A program made the position numbers and the translations under genes. The notes beneath the pieces were generated by a model that worked only from the letters and a program-made list of their open reading frames with translations, was not told the origin of the DNA and did no database searches. A DNA stretch of 64,000 bases from Parvularcula mediterranea (lineage in GTDB: Bacteria > Pseudomonadota > Alphaproteobacteria > Caulobacterales > Parvularculaceae): positions 56,771 through 120,770 of the forward strand of contig NZ_JABFCX010000001.1 in NCBI RefSeq assembly GCF_013085255.1, given 5' to 3'. Positions 35,959 through 43,736 of this stretch are shown piece after piece. Numbering within the stretch: the first letter of the stretch is position 1; each line of letters opens with the position of its first letter.

Positions 35959-36696
35959 TCAGTCTGGGTCAGGACCAGGCGCACCTTCATCTAATTCTCC
36001 TAAAGCTTGGCCAAGAGCACCAGCAACAGTGTTATTTTTGGGGTCTCCTTGGGTGGACAGCTTGTCACTAGCCTCCTGTCGGTTTCGCTCTCCATCGATA
36101 TCAGGTTGTTCAGTGCCCGTTCCAAGGGGACCGACTTTTCCGTTTTCATCCCTGACTCCGACAATGTTGCCGTCTTCGTCAATGACTACCGAGCCTTCGC
36201 CACCGATTCCGACGATATCTCCGTTCTCCCCTATGGAGACCTCGCCTTCACCAAGGGGAGGATAGTTGTCATTGGCGGCATCACGAATCGCAGAGATCGC
36301 ATTCGAGATGCCTCTCGCCGCATCATCGCAAAAAGCCACACACGCCACCACCGCAGCACCAACGGCTGCGCATGCAGCCGCTTGCGGCCCAGCACATGCC
36401 GCCAGCGCAATCGGATTGCGCCCATCCGGATCGAACAAGTTCACCGGATCATTAGCGGCGTACGCATACCGGCTAAACATGTACGTCCTAGCCGGAGAGA
36501 ACTGCACCGGGTCCGTGGAGAGGAACCTTCCGATCACGGGGTCATGGTACCGCGCCTGCATAGAGGTGAGGCCCGTGGAGGTGTCCTTGACGTGCCCCGT
36601 AAAGCCCGGCTGGTCCGTGAGCTTCGTCAGGTCACCGCTCTCGACCCACTCCTCACCGAAGGGCGAGGCGACTCTATAGCAAGGATGCGCGCCCAT
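35959..36696 (-). CDS. Orphan RHS C-terminal fragment with an unrecognised acidic tip
   Basis: 245 residues. The first ~90 are the same RHS core end as at 34.7 kb (MGAHPCYRVASPFGEEW, GLTSMQARYHDPVIGRFLS, DPVNLFDPDGR). The tip then differs completely: an Ala/Cys-rich segment (ALAACAGPQAAACAAVGAAV, VACVAFCDD) that could cross a membrane, then an acidic Gly/Asp-rich tail (EGEVSIGENGDIVGIGGEG). No nuclease motif is recognised. No full RHS gene or clear ribosome site precedes it. The conserved core and variable tip fit the tip-exchange design of RHS toxins. Confidence 0.7.
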   Translation of the reverse strand: MGAHPCYRVASPFGEEWVESGDLTKLTDQPGFTGHVKDTSTGLTSMQARYHDPVIGRFLSTDPVQFSPARTYMFSRYAYAANDPVNLFDPDGRNPIALAACAGPQAAACAAVGAAVVACVAFCDDAARGISNAISAIRDAANDNYPPLGEGEVSIGENGDIVGIGGEGSVVIDEDGNIVGVRDENGKVGPLGTGTEQPDIDGERNRQEASDKLSTQGDPKNNTVAGALGQALGELDEGAPGPDPD

Positions 36697-36838
36697 CGTC
36701 CCGGGACGCCACGCAACCGCTCTTCAGTGTGCCGATCAGCAGATGAATAGAAGGCATCAGCACAAGAAAACGGACCGCCAAACCTCGGCAGAGCGCATTC
36801 GTGAACAACATGGCAAATGGTGCCCTGGGGCGGATTCG
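36422..36838. repeat. RHS-core to tRNA-Phe direct repeat, copy 2
   Basis: Partner of 34404-34820. Here the repeat runs directly into the complete tRNA-Phe gene, so this is likely the resident junction and the other the duplicated one. Confidence 0.92.
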
Positions 36839-36893
36839 AACCACCGACACGCGGATTTTCAATCCGCTGCTCTACCAACTGAGCTACCAGGGC
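36818..36893 (-). tRNA. tRNA-Phe (anticodon GAA)
   Basis: 76 nucleotides including an encoded CCA. The acceptor stem is GCCCTGG / CCAGGGC, the D arm is AGCTCAGTTGGTAGAGC, the anticodon stem is GCGGA/TCCGC with loop TTGAAAA (anticodon GAA at 36858-36860), and the T arm is GTCGGTGGTTCGAATCCGCC. All features are canonical for tRNA-Phe. Its 3' end recurs as a remnant at 34800-34820. Confidence 0.97.
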
Positions 36894-36952
36894 AGGAAAG
36901 GAGCGTCTAACGCCTCGGATTTGTGCTGTCCAGCGAAGAATCGGTCGTTAAC

Positions 36953-37894
36953 TCAACCATTCTCCCCAAAGCCGAAGGCGAGGCGCAGATTCTCCATCGC
37001 CTGGGTCGCTGCACCCTTGCGGAGGTTGTCGAGCGCCGAGGAAAAGGTGAGCTGTCGCCCGCCATGAGAAAGCGCAAAGCCGCCAATCAGGCAGCCATCC
37101 TGCCCCGCCGCATCCTTGAGATCGGGCAGGTCCGAACCCACCGACACAAGCGGCGCATCGCGATAGAACCCCTCGAACCGCTTCCGCATCGCCTCCCCCG
37201 TGGCAGGCGCAGAGAGCCGCGCCATAACCGTCACCATGAGGCCCCGGAAGAAGCCACCAACATGGGGCGCGAACACCACTTCGAGGCCCGTCGCCCCGGC
37301 GATCTCCCCCTCATGCCCATGCCCACCGAAGCCGTAGGGGATAATGTTCGCCTCCAGCCGTTCAGGATCATTACGCGGACCGGGGGTCGTCCCCGCACCC
37401 GAAAAGCCCGAAACACCGAAGACCTGCACGGGTCCTTCCGTCAGCCCACGGAGCGGCAGGAGCGCAAGGTTGGCTGCCGTGGCGTAGCAGCCGGGATTGG
37501 CAATCCTACGGGCATTGCGGATGGTCGTCTCATTGAGCTCAGGAGCGCCGTAAACCCACCCCTCTTGATGCCGATAGTCCGCACTAAGATCGACGATGCA
37601 GCATTCAGGGTTCCGCCGCCCGATGGCATCGACGTAGGGCTTAGCCAACCCATTCGGAAGCCCCAGGATCACCGCATCAGCCTCTCGCGCGGCGGCCTCT
37701 TCAGGACCGAGCTCCTCTGCCTCAAGCGCGCCAAACCGGGTGAGGCCAGCAAGCTGGGGCATGGCTGAAAGCCTCTTCCCTGCCATCGCACGCGAACTCG
37801 CAAACACGAGCTCGACGTCGCTGTCTTCATCAAGGGCAGCGATCAGCTCCCGCCCAACATAGCCTCTTGCGCCGATAAGACCGACACGGATCAT
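36953..37894 (-). CDS. argC: N-acetyl-gamma-glutamyl-phosphate reductase
   Basis: 313 residues. NAD(P) motif IGARGYVGREL, catalytic Cys in RIANPGCYATAANLALLPL, and GHGHEGEI with an essential His. It reduces N-acetylglutamyl phosphate to the semialdehyde in arginine synthesis. The start overlaps the argB stop (ATGA). It is the last gene of the overlapping argF'-argG-argE'-argB-argC operon and ends 60 bases before tRNA-Phe. Confidence 0.94.
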   Translation of the reverse strand: MIRVGLIGARGYVGRELIAALDEDSDVELVFASSRAMAGKRLSAMPQLAGLTRFGALEAEELGPEEAAAREADAVILGLPNGLAKPYVDAIGRRNPECCIVDLSADYRHQEGWVYGAPELNETTIRNARRIANPGCYATAANLALLPLRGLTEGPVQVFGVSGFSGAGTTPGPRNDPERLEANIIPYGFGGHGHEGEIAGATGLEVVFAPHVGGFFRGLMVTVMARLSAPATGEAMRKRFEGFYRDAPLVSVGSDLPDLKDAAGQDGCLIGGFALSHGGRQLTFSSALDNLRKGAATQAMENLRLAFGFGENG

Positions 37895-39201
37895 AAGTCA
37901 CCTACGAAATCACCAGGCCGTATGAAGAGCTCATCAGCAAGCTGATGGATCTCCCCCTCAAGCCCATCACCGGTCCAGAACACAAGCCAGGGGCCGCGCC
38001 GCACGAAACCATCCGCGACGCTACTATAGAAGCCGTTGAACAGGTTCCCCGAGCGTGAACGCCAGACAAGCCGAGGCGCTTCCGCCTGCAGCTTCTCCCA
38101 AAGCGACTTCGCCAGCCCTTCGCCTTGTGCAGATGACGCGACAGCGAACTTGTCGAGAACGGGCACGGAGGACCCTCGCGTGACGATAGCGCAGGCCCGC
38201 TTATGCTCCGACATGAGGGAGAAGAGCGGGTCGAGCGCTTCCCAATATTCCTCTTTAAGCTGACGACCAAAAGCGCTCTCGATGAGCTTGGTGAAAGCAT
38301 CGCGCGAGGCATGAGAGTACCGGGCAATCGCCTCGCCACGGCGGATCAACGTCCCGGATCCCTTATGGGTGAACAGCTCCCGCACTAGACCCTGAGCACT
38401 GACGATCGATACGGAGGACGCAAGCGGCAGCCTCTCTAAGAGGTCGCGAACCTCCTCCATCTTATGCCGCATGCCGCCTTCCAGCCAGGGAGACGAGAAC
38501 AGCTCCTCGCCCTCCTCTGCGAGGTTGATCGAGTTGATGATCGATCCGTCCTCACCCAAAACTCCACCCGTCCCTGTCACGAAGACGATCTTCTGGGGAC
38601 GGAGGGCCTCGGCAGCCGCATTGGCGAGTCCGTCGGCGTTGAGGTTCAGGAGCCTTCCCCGATCATCCGCGTGGACACAGGGGAGGAGTGGGATCGAACC
38701 GGTGGACAGGATCTGCGTCAGGAGCTCCGCATCGATGGAGGTCACCTCCCCGACCGCGCCATAGCGCTCTGTGTCGATGGCCCGTGCCTTGACGGCCGCG
38801 CCCTGCACCGTGACCGACGCTGCACCGCGACGCCTCAGGGCGTCGGAAAGCGCTATCGCCATTCGGCTCGTCCGTGCGCCGACGATTGACATGGCTTCCT
38901 CAGGCGTCACGCGCAGGCCATCACGTCGCTCGTGGGGGATACCTGCAGCCTCGAGATCCTTGTCGAGCTGCGGCCCAGCGCCGAAGATCACCAGCGGCGG
39001 CAACTCGAGGAACTGCAACAACGCCAGCGCATCGGCGAGAGGATCAAGATCGCGCTCCATCACTGCGCCGCCAACCTTGATCACAGCGAAGCATCCCTCA
39101 GCCTGCCGACTGAATTGCTTGAGATAGGCGCGCACCTCGCGCCCCTCCTCAAGCCCAGCGAGAAGGAGGCTCGCCCGTTCCCTGAAGCTCATCTCACCCA
39201 T
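37891..39201 (-). CDS. argB: Bifunctional N-acetylglutamate synthase/kinase
   Basis: 436 residues, longer than a simple kinase (~300). The N-terminal amino-acid kinase domain reads FAVIKVGGAVMERDL, VIFGAGPQLDKDLEAAGI, LLNLNADGLANAAAEAL and FVTGTGGVLGEDG. After about residue 290 comes a vertebrate-type NAT (GNAT) domain (FGRQLKEEYWEAL, SVPVLDKFAVASSAQGEGLAKSLWEKL, LVWRSRSGNLFNGFYSS). The NAGS/K fusion is known from Xanthomonas, Maricaulis and Parvularcula and does both first steps of arginine synthesis. It overlaps argE' by 8 bases. Confidence 0.92.
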   Translation of the reverse strand: MGEMSFRERASLLLAGLEEGREVRAYLKQFSRQAEGCFAVIKVGGAVMERDLDPLADALALLQFLELPPLVIFGAGPQLDKDLEAAGIPHERRDGLRVTPEEAMSIVGARTSRMAIALSDALRRRGAASVTVQGAAVKARAIDTERYGAVGEVTSIDAELLTQILSTGSIPLLPCVHADDRGRLLNLNADGLANAAAEALRPQKIVFVTGTGGVLGEDGSIINSINLAEEGEELFSSPWLEGGMRHKMEEVRDLLERLPLASSVSIVSAQGLVRELFTHKGSGTLIRRGEAIARYSHASRDAFTKLIESAFGRQLKEEYWEALDPLFSLMSEHKRACAIVTRGSSVPVLDKFAVASSAQGEGLAKSLWEKLQAEAPRLVWRSRSGNLFNGFYSSVADGFVRRGPWLVFWTGDGLEGEIHQLADELFIRPGDFVGDL

Positions 39202-40252
39202 GACTGATAATCCGTTCGTAGAGAGACGATACCGTCAGTAGCTGCTCATAGGTAACGAACTCATCGGGTGCGTGGGCTTGCTTGATGGACCCAGCGCCGA
39301 GAACGATCGCAGGAGTGCCCGCCTCAGAGAAGAGAGAGGCCTCGGTCCAGAAATCCACCGGCTCACCCGTTGCGAGGCCCCATTCCTCCGCAAGCTGCAG
39401 GGCATGTTCTTGAGCCTTCGCGGAATGGCCGTCCGCATCAGAAGGCAGAGCCGGCCCCACGAAGCGAGGAGCCAGATCGGCATCCGGCACGATCCCGGCG
39501 AGGCTCTCCAGCAGCTCAGAATGATCCGTGCCGGGAAGGCTCCTGAACCCAAAGAGAAGCACGGCCTCAGCAGCGATCATATTGGGCTTTTGCCCCCCTT
39601 CAATCCTACCGAAGTTGAGCCGGTTCTCCTCCGCCCAAGGCTGCTCAAGCGCAGTCGAGATAAGCCGTGCAGCATCATGGACGGCGCTCCTGCCGCCAGC
39701 GACCGAGGCATGACCGCTTTGTCCACGGAAGGACATGCGCGCGGAAACCAGCCCCCGGTTACTGAGCCTCGCAAGGCCGTCCGTCGGCTCCGCCACGATA
39801 GCGCAGCGATGCTCCCTCTCTCGCTCGAGATAGCTCCGGATGCAGCGGCTCTGACCTGCCTCTTCATCCGTTGTCAGAAGAAGATGCATCGGCGCATCCG
39901 TCCGCGCCGCCAGCGCGAAGAGAATGGCCGCCGCCCCTTTGGTATCGCAAGTGCCAAGCCCAAACGCCCGGTCATCACCGCGCGTCAGGGTGTGCGGATG
40001 ATGGCTCCACCCCGGAGCGACCGGAACGGTATCCATGTGGACGTTGAAGACAAGATCCGTCTGTCCTCGGATGGCCTCGATGATGAGACAACCCTCACCG
40101 AGATCCTCGACGAAGATGTCAAAACCGGGAAGGCTTTGCCTGATCGAGGCCAGCAAGGGATGCTCCCCGTCAATCGCGCGGGGAGGGTTTTGGGTATCAG
40201 CAGCAATCAGCGGAGCGAGATAGCCGAGGATCGCTTCAAGTTCCTCAGCCAT
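39194..40252 (-). CDS. argE': N-acetyl-L-citrulline deacetylase (M20 family)
   Basis: 352 residues from the ATG at 40252, which overlaps the argG stop by 8 bases. M20 zinc peptidase motifs are LVFNVHMDTVPVAPGW, FGLGTCDTKGAAA, TTDEEAGQS and FRGQSGHASV. Sequence alone would allow acetylornithine deacetylase, but the neighbouring acetylornithine transcarbamylase and the Xanthomonas-like gene order make acetylcitrulline the expected substrate, giving citrulline for ArgG. Confidence 0.85.
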   Translation of the reverse strand: MAEELEAILGYLAPLIAADTQNPPRAIDGEHPLLASIRQSLPGFDIFVEDLGEGCLIIEAIRGQTDLVFNVHMDTVPVAPGWSHHPHTLTRGDDRAFGLGTCDTKGAAAILFALAARTDAPMHLLLTTDEEAGQSRCIRSYLEREREHRCAIVAEPTDGLARLSNRGLVSARMSFRGQSGHASVAGGRSAVHDAARLISTALEQPWAEENRLNFGRIEGGQKPNMIAAEAVLLFGFRSLPGTDHSELLESLAGIVPDADLAPRFVGPALPSDADGHSAKAQEHALQLAEEWGLATGEPVDFWTEASLFSEAGTPAIVLGAGSIKQAHAPDEFVTYEQLLTVSSLYERIISHG

Positions 40253-41453
40253 CGGACGACCCTGCCCTTGCATGTAGCACAGTCGCCTGCCCGAACAGCT
40301 CCGTGAACCCTTGAGCCGCACCCCCGGACCATGCCGCCTTCTGGGCATAGACCGCACCCTTCAGCTCAGGAATGTTGTCCGTCCGCACGGCCACAGCCTG
40401 CGCCGCACCTGCGCGAAGCTCGACGTCCACTTCACCCGTCGTGCGCGCCCGCGATGAGGCCAGGTAAGCCTCAAGGTCATCGCGCAATGCGTCTGCGGTG
40501 AAGCCGTCATAGATCAGGTCGCACCACGCCTCGCCAACCTTTCGGCGGAACCCGTTCTGCGCACGGGAGCTCACAGCCTCGCAAAGCGACGTATGCGCCT
40601 CTTCAAGGACCGCCAGGGCAGGCGCCTCGAAGACAATCCTGCCTTTAAGGCCGACAAGCGTATCGCCCGTGTAGATGTCATAGCCTATGCCATAACGCCC
40701 CGCCTTCTCATTCAGCAGGCGCATGATCTCCGGTCCGGACGTCGAGACGGCTTCACCGTCCGACAAGAGCGCCACCGGGACGCCCTTCTCGAACCGAACG
40801 GTCAGCTTCTCCTTCTCCCCCGGCGCAAGCTCATCGGCGCCCCCGGTGAAGACCCGGGCCTCTTCTGAAGGCACCTCCCACCGGTCAATCGCCCCGCCGG
40901 AAAGCGTCGCACCCAGAAGGTTCTCATTCACCGAGAACAGGCTAGCGCGCTCGGGCACATCAAACCCGCGGGAGCGCAGATACTCCTCCTCATAGGCGCG
41001 GACATTCTCCTTGTCCTGAATGTCCCGGATCGGCGCGAGGATGGGGCGTTCGGAGAAGGCACGCAGCTCGGTCTCAAACCGCACTTGGTCATTGCCCATC
41101 CCCGTGCAACCATGGGCAATAACATCAGCGCCGACGCGGTCTGCCAGCGCCACGCCGCGCTTGGCGATGATTGAACGGTCCGCACAAAGAACAGGATAGC
41201 GTCCCTGACGCCGCGCACCGCCTGCCAGAAACGGCACCACGATGACTGACCACAGCTCCTCCGAGGCATCCTCAGTGATATGATCGTCGGCACCTAGCTC
41301 CTCAGCGCGCGCGGCGATCTTCGCCTCGGCCTCAGGGTCCGCGGCACCCGAATGGACGTAGTAGGTGGTGACCCGATAGCCCTCATCACGGAGCTTCAGG
41401 ACGCAATAGGACGTATCAAGACCACCTGAAAAGGCGAGAACACAATGCTTCAT
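40245..41453 (-). CDS. argG: Argininosuccinate synthase
   Basis: 402 residues. The start MKHCVLAFSGGLDTSYCVL has the ATP pyrophosphatase P-loop SGGLDTS. HGCTGMGNDQVRFE binds aspartate and citrulline. ArgG joins citrulline and aspartate with ATP. The start overlaps the argF' stop (ATGA). The length is normal and no defect is visible. Confidence 0.95.
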   Translation of the reverse strand: MKHCVLAFSGGLDTSYCVLKLRDEGYRVTTYYVHSGAADPEAEAKIAARAEELGADDHITEDASEELWSVIVVPFLAGGARRQGRYPVLCADRSIIAKRGVALADRVGADVIAHGCTGMGNDQVRFETELRAFSERPILAPIRDIQDKENVRAYEEEYLRSRGFDVPERASLFSVNENLLGATLSGGAIDRWEVPSEEARVFTGGADELAPGEKEKLTVRFEKGVPVALLSDGEAVSTSGPEIMRLLNEKAGRYGIGYDIYTGDTLVGLKGRIVFEAPALAVLEEAHTSLCEAVSSRAQNGFRRKVGEAWCDLIYDGFTADALRDDLEAYLASSRARTTGEVDVELRAGAAQAVAVRTDNIPELKGAVYAQKAAWSGGAAQGFTELFGQATVLHARAGSSDG

Positions 41454-42445
41454 GATCCGATCAGTGCAGAGAGCACCGCCTTCTGGACATGGAGGCGGTT
41501 TTCCGCCTCATCGATGATGAGAGAGTTCGGCCCGTCGACAACCGCATCAGTCGCCTTGACATTCCGGCGCATGGGCAGGCAGTGGCTGAAGGTAGCGATA
41601 TTGGTCAGCGCCATCTTGTCTTCATCCACGATAAATCGTCGCAAATCGTCCGACGTCAGACGTTCTTCCATCGGAAGGCCAATCTGGTCGAGCCGCCCCC
41701 AGCTTTTCGCATAGACAGCGTCCGCACCGCGATAGGCGTCCTCGATATCATGGCTCACGCGAACGCTCGCGCCCTCGGCGGCCGCAAGCCCGCGACCCGC
41801 TTCCATAAACTTCTCATCGAGCATATACTCAGCTGACGGACAGAGAAGCGTCACATTCATCCCCATCTTCGTCGCCGCCAGCAGCGCCGAATTGGCCACG
41901 GCCGTATTCAAAGGCTTGGGATGATAGGTCCAGGTCAGCGTCAGGTTCTTGCCTGCAAGATCGCCATGCCGCGCCTGAAGCGCCATCAACATGGCAAGCT
42001 CCTGACACGGATGAACGATCGTCTCCATATTAATGATCGGCACGGTCGCGTGCTTCACGAAGCCTGCGAGGATCGGATCCTCCCGCTCGCGGCTCCAGTC
42101 CTCGAACTTCGGAAAGGCGCGGATGGCGATGAGGTCCACATAGGTCGAGAGGACCCGCGCAGCTTCGGCCACATGCTCCTCCGCCTCGCCGTCCATGATT
42201 GCGCCGGGCTCGACCTCCAAGGGCCACGTCCCCGCCGCATCGAGCACCACGGACGTGCCGCCAAGATCGGCGATCCCTACCTGGAAGCTCGTCCGTGTCC
42301 TGAGCGACGGATTGAAAAACAGGAGCGCGCAACGCTTTCCTCGGAGACGGCCGGACTGCGGCGCAGCCTTCAGGGCGCGCGCATCCTCAAGAAGCGCTTC
42401 GATCTCCTGTTTGGTCCAGTCTTCGGTCGTCAGAAAGTGCCGCAC
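41450..42445 (-). CDS. argF': N-acetyl-L-ornithine carbamoyltransferase
   Basis: 331 residues. FFNPSLRTRTSF replaces the STRT motif of ordinary ornithine carbamoyltransferase and matches the SMRTRTSF form of Xanthomonas acetylornithine carbamoyltransferase. Further diagnostic blocks are MDGEAEEHVAEAARVL (Glu in the 80s loop), AFPKFEDWSREREDP, LTWTYHPKPLNTAVANSAL and CLPMRRNVKATDAV, which contains the lysine that is carboxylated in that enzyme. It makes N-acetylcitrulline from N-acetylornithine and carbamoyl phosphate. First gene of the five-gene arg operon. Confidence 0.93.
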   Translation of the reverse strand: MRHFLTTEDWTKQEIEALLEDARALKAAPQSGRLRGKRCALLFFNPSLRTRTSFQVGIADLGGTSVVLDAAGTWPLEVEPGAIMDGEAEEHVAEAARVLSTYVDLIAIRAFPKFEDWSREREDPILAGFVKHATVPIINMETIVHPCQELAMLMALQARHGDLAGKNLTLTWTYHPKPLNTAVANSALLAATKMGMNVTLLCPSAEYMLDEKFMEAGRGLAAAEGASVRVSHDIEDAYRGADAVYAKSWGRLDQIGLPMEERLTSDDLRRFIVDEDKMALTNIATFSHCLPMRRNVKATDAVVDGPNSLIIDEAENRLHVQKAVLSALIGS

Positions 42446-42446
42446 G

Positions 42447-42484
42447 GCAAAGGGTCCTCCTTAATTTAGAGAAGGAACCTTTGC
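42447..42484. promoter_or_regulatory. Inverted repeat in the argF' leader
   Basis: GCAAAGG (42447-42453) and CCTTTGC (42478-42484) flank partly complementary sequence (GTCCTCCTT / AAGGAA) directly before the argF' start. It could sequester the ribosome site or bind a repressor. The inner pairing is imperfect, so this is only suggestive. Confidence 0.3.
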
Positions 42485-42504
42485 TCATTGCTGCGCATGC
42501 GAAA

Positions 42505-42539
42505 AGGGGGCGGTGCGAAGTTTCACCGCGCCGCCCCCT
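42505..42539 (-). terminator. Terminator of the lipoprotein gene
   Basis: AGGGGGCGG and CCGCCCCCT pair as a 9-bp G+C stem; read on the minus strand the stem is followed by a T5 run. It begins 26 bases after the lipoprotein gene stop and separates it from the argF' operon. Confidence 0.75.
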
Positions 42540-42565
42540 GAGAATATCTGACCTGACGGAGAGGC

Positions 42566-43615
42566 TTACTCGCCTGCCGCCTGGGCCTCCCAGAAGGCAC
42601 CGATCTTCTTGGGAAGATCAGGGGTCGGAAGACCTTCGCGCTCCATCGCCCAGAAGACGAAATTGTCCGAAGCCGTCTCTTCGGGGTGGATGATGTAGCC
42701 CGTATTCCCGCCAAGCGTCTGAAGAAACTCAGGAACATCCTGCGGAGGGATCAGGCCCTCCGGCCCCTCAACCACCGTCGAACAGGTGCCGTTCTCCACC
42801 GAAACCGGCAGCAGCCCAAGGCCGAAATAGTTGCCGAGCACCCCTTCGCCATCATAGTCGCGGGTGGCATAAAGATAGGGCAGCACCCCATCCGCGCCGA
42901 CGATATCCACCGGCACATAATGGTCATAGACCGGCGCATCGGGGTTCGAGAGCCGCACAGCACGCAGGCCCTCAGGCTCCTCCACCTCGCAAGGCCGGTA
43001 ACCGATGAGGCCATAATAGGCGTCGTGGACATCCGTGTTCGCGCGGCTCAGCACATGGTGCAGCTCATGCAGGTAGAGGGACTGAAGCCCATCACCAGAC
43101 GGGATCGTTCCGCCAGCGAAAATGATGGCGTTGGCCCGGGTATGGGGCAAACCGCCCTCCACGACCGAGCCCGTCTTCACCAAAAGCACCGGGTCAGGCA
43201 GCAGCCCGTCGAGCAGGTCCAGCACATCCTGATGCGCCGCCACCGCCTCGCGCAGGGCGTCCTTCTCCTCGTCCGTCCACTCCTGGACGTCCTCTTCGTA
43301 GAGCGGCGCGTAGCCTTGGAAGGTCGTCACGCTCGCATCCTGCGCCCGGATCCCCGCCTCACGCGCCTGCACCTCGGCGGTGTACTCATCCTCCGCCGTC
43401 AGAACCGCAGCGCCCTCAGCCGGGCTCGCGAAGACAACCCGCAAGCCATCGTCCGACGTGCCCGCGAGCATCGCGTTCAACTCATCGCCCCTGAGCTCGC
43501 TGACTTTGTAGCGAACTTCCGAAAGCTGAACTTGCTCCTGAGGCTCCTCCGCCTCCGGAAGGAGCTGGTCACAAGCCACAAGCAGCAGCGGCGAAAGAAG
43601 AGCGAGGCGTTTCAT
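42566..43615 (-). CDS. Lipoprotein with HExxH zinc-peptidase motif, unknown family
   Basis: 349 residues from the ATG at 43615 after AAGGGA. The lipobox LLVAC at about residues 11-15 predicts lipidation and membrane anchoring. HELHH (LYLHELHHVLSRANTDVHD) is an HExxH motif near residue 181 with a histidine nearby, which suggests a zinc metallopeptidase. The N-terminal part after the lipid site is Glu/Gln-rich. No known family is recognised. It lies between argF' and argH but reads toward argF' with its own terminator, so it is probably not an arginine gene. Confidence 0.7.
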   Translation of the reverse strand: MKRLALLSPLLLVACDQLLPEAEEPQEQVQLSEVRYKVSELRGDELNAMLAGTSDDGLRVVFASPAEGAAVLTAEDEYTAEVQAREAGIRAQDASVTTFQGYAPLYEEDVQEWTDEEKDALREAVAAHQDVLDLLDGLLPDPVLLVKTGSVVEGGLPHTRANAIIFAGGTIPSGDGLQSLYLHELHHVLSRANTDVHDAYYGLIGYRPCEVEEPEGLRAVRLSNPDAPVYDHYVPVDIVGADGVLPYLYATRDYDGEGVLGNYFGLGLLPVSVENGTCSTVVEGPEGLIPPQDVPEFLQTLGGNTGYIIHPEETASDNFVFWAMEREGLPTPDLPKKIGAFWEAQAAGE

Positions 43616-43736
43616 CGAGTGTCCCTTCGGGGCGATACCGAAGAACCCTACCCGACCCGGCGCAGAGGTCCAGCACCCTCCCTCTGGACGCCCCCGCCCC
43701 ATGCGCCCTAACCATCTGGCATCAGTGGGGATCACC

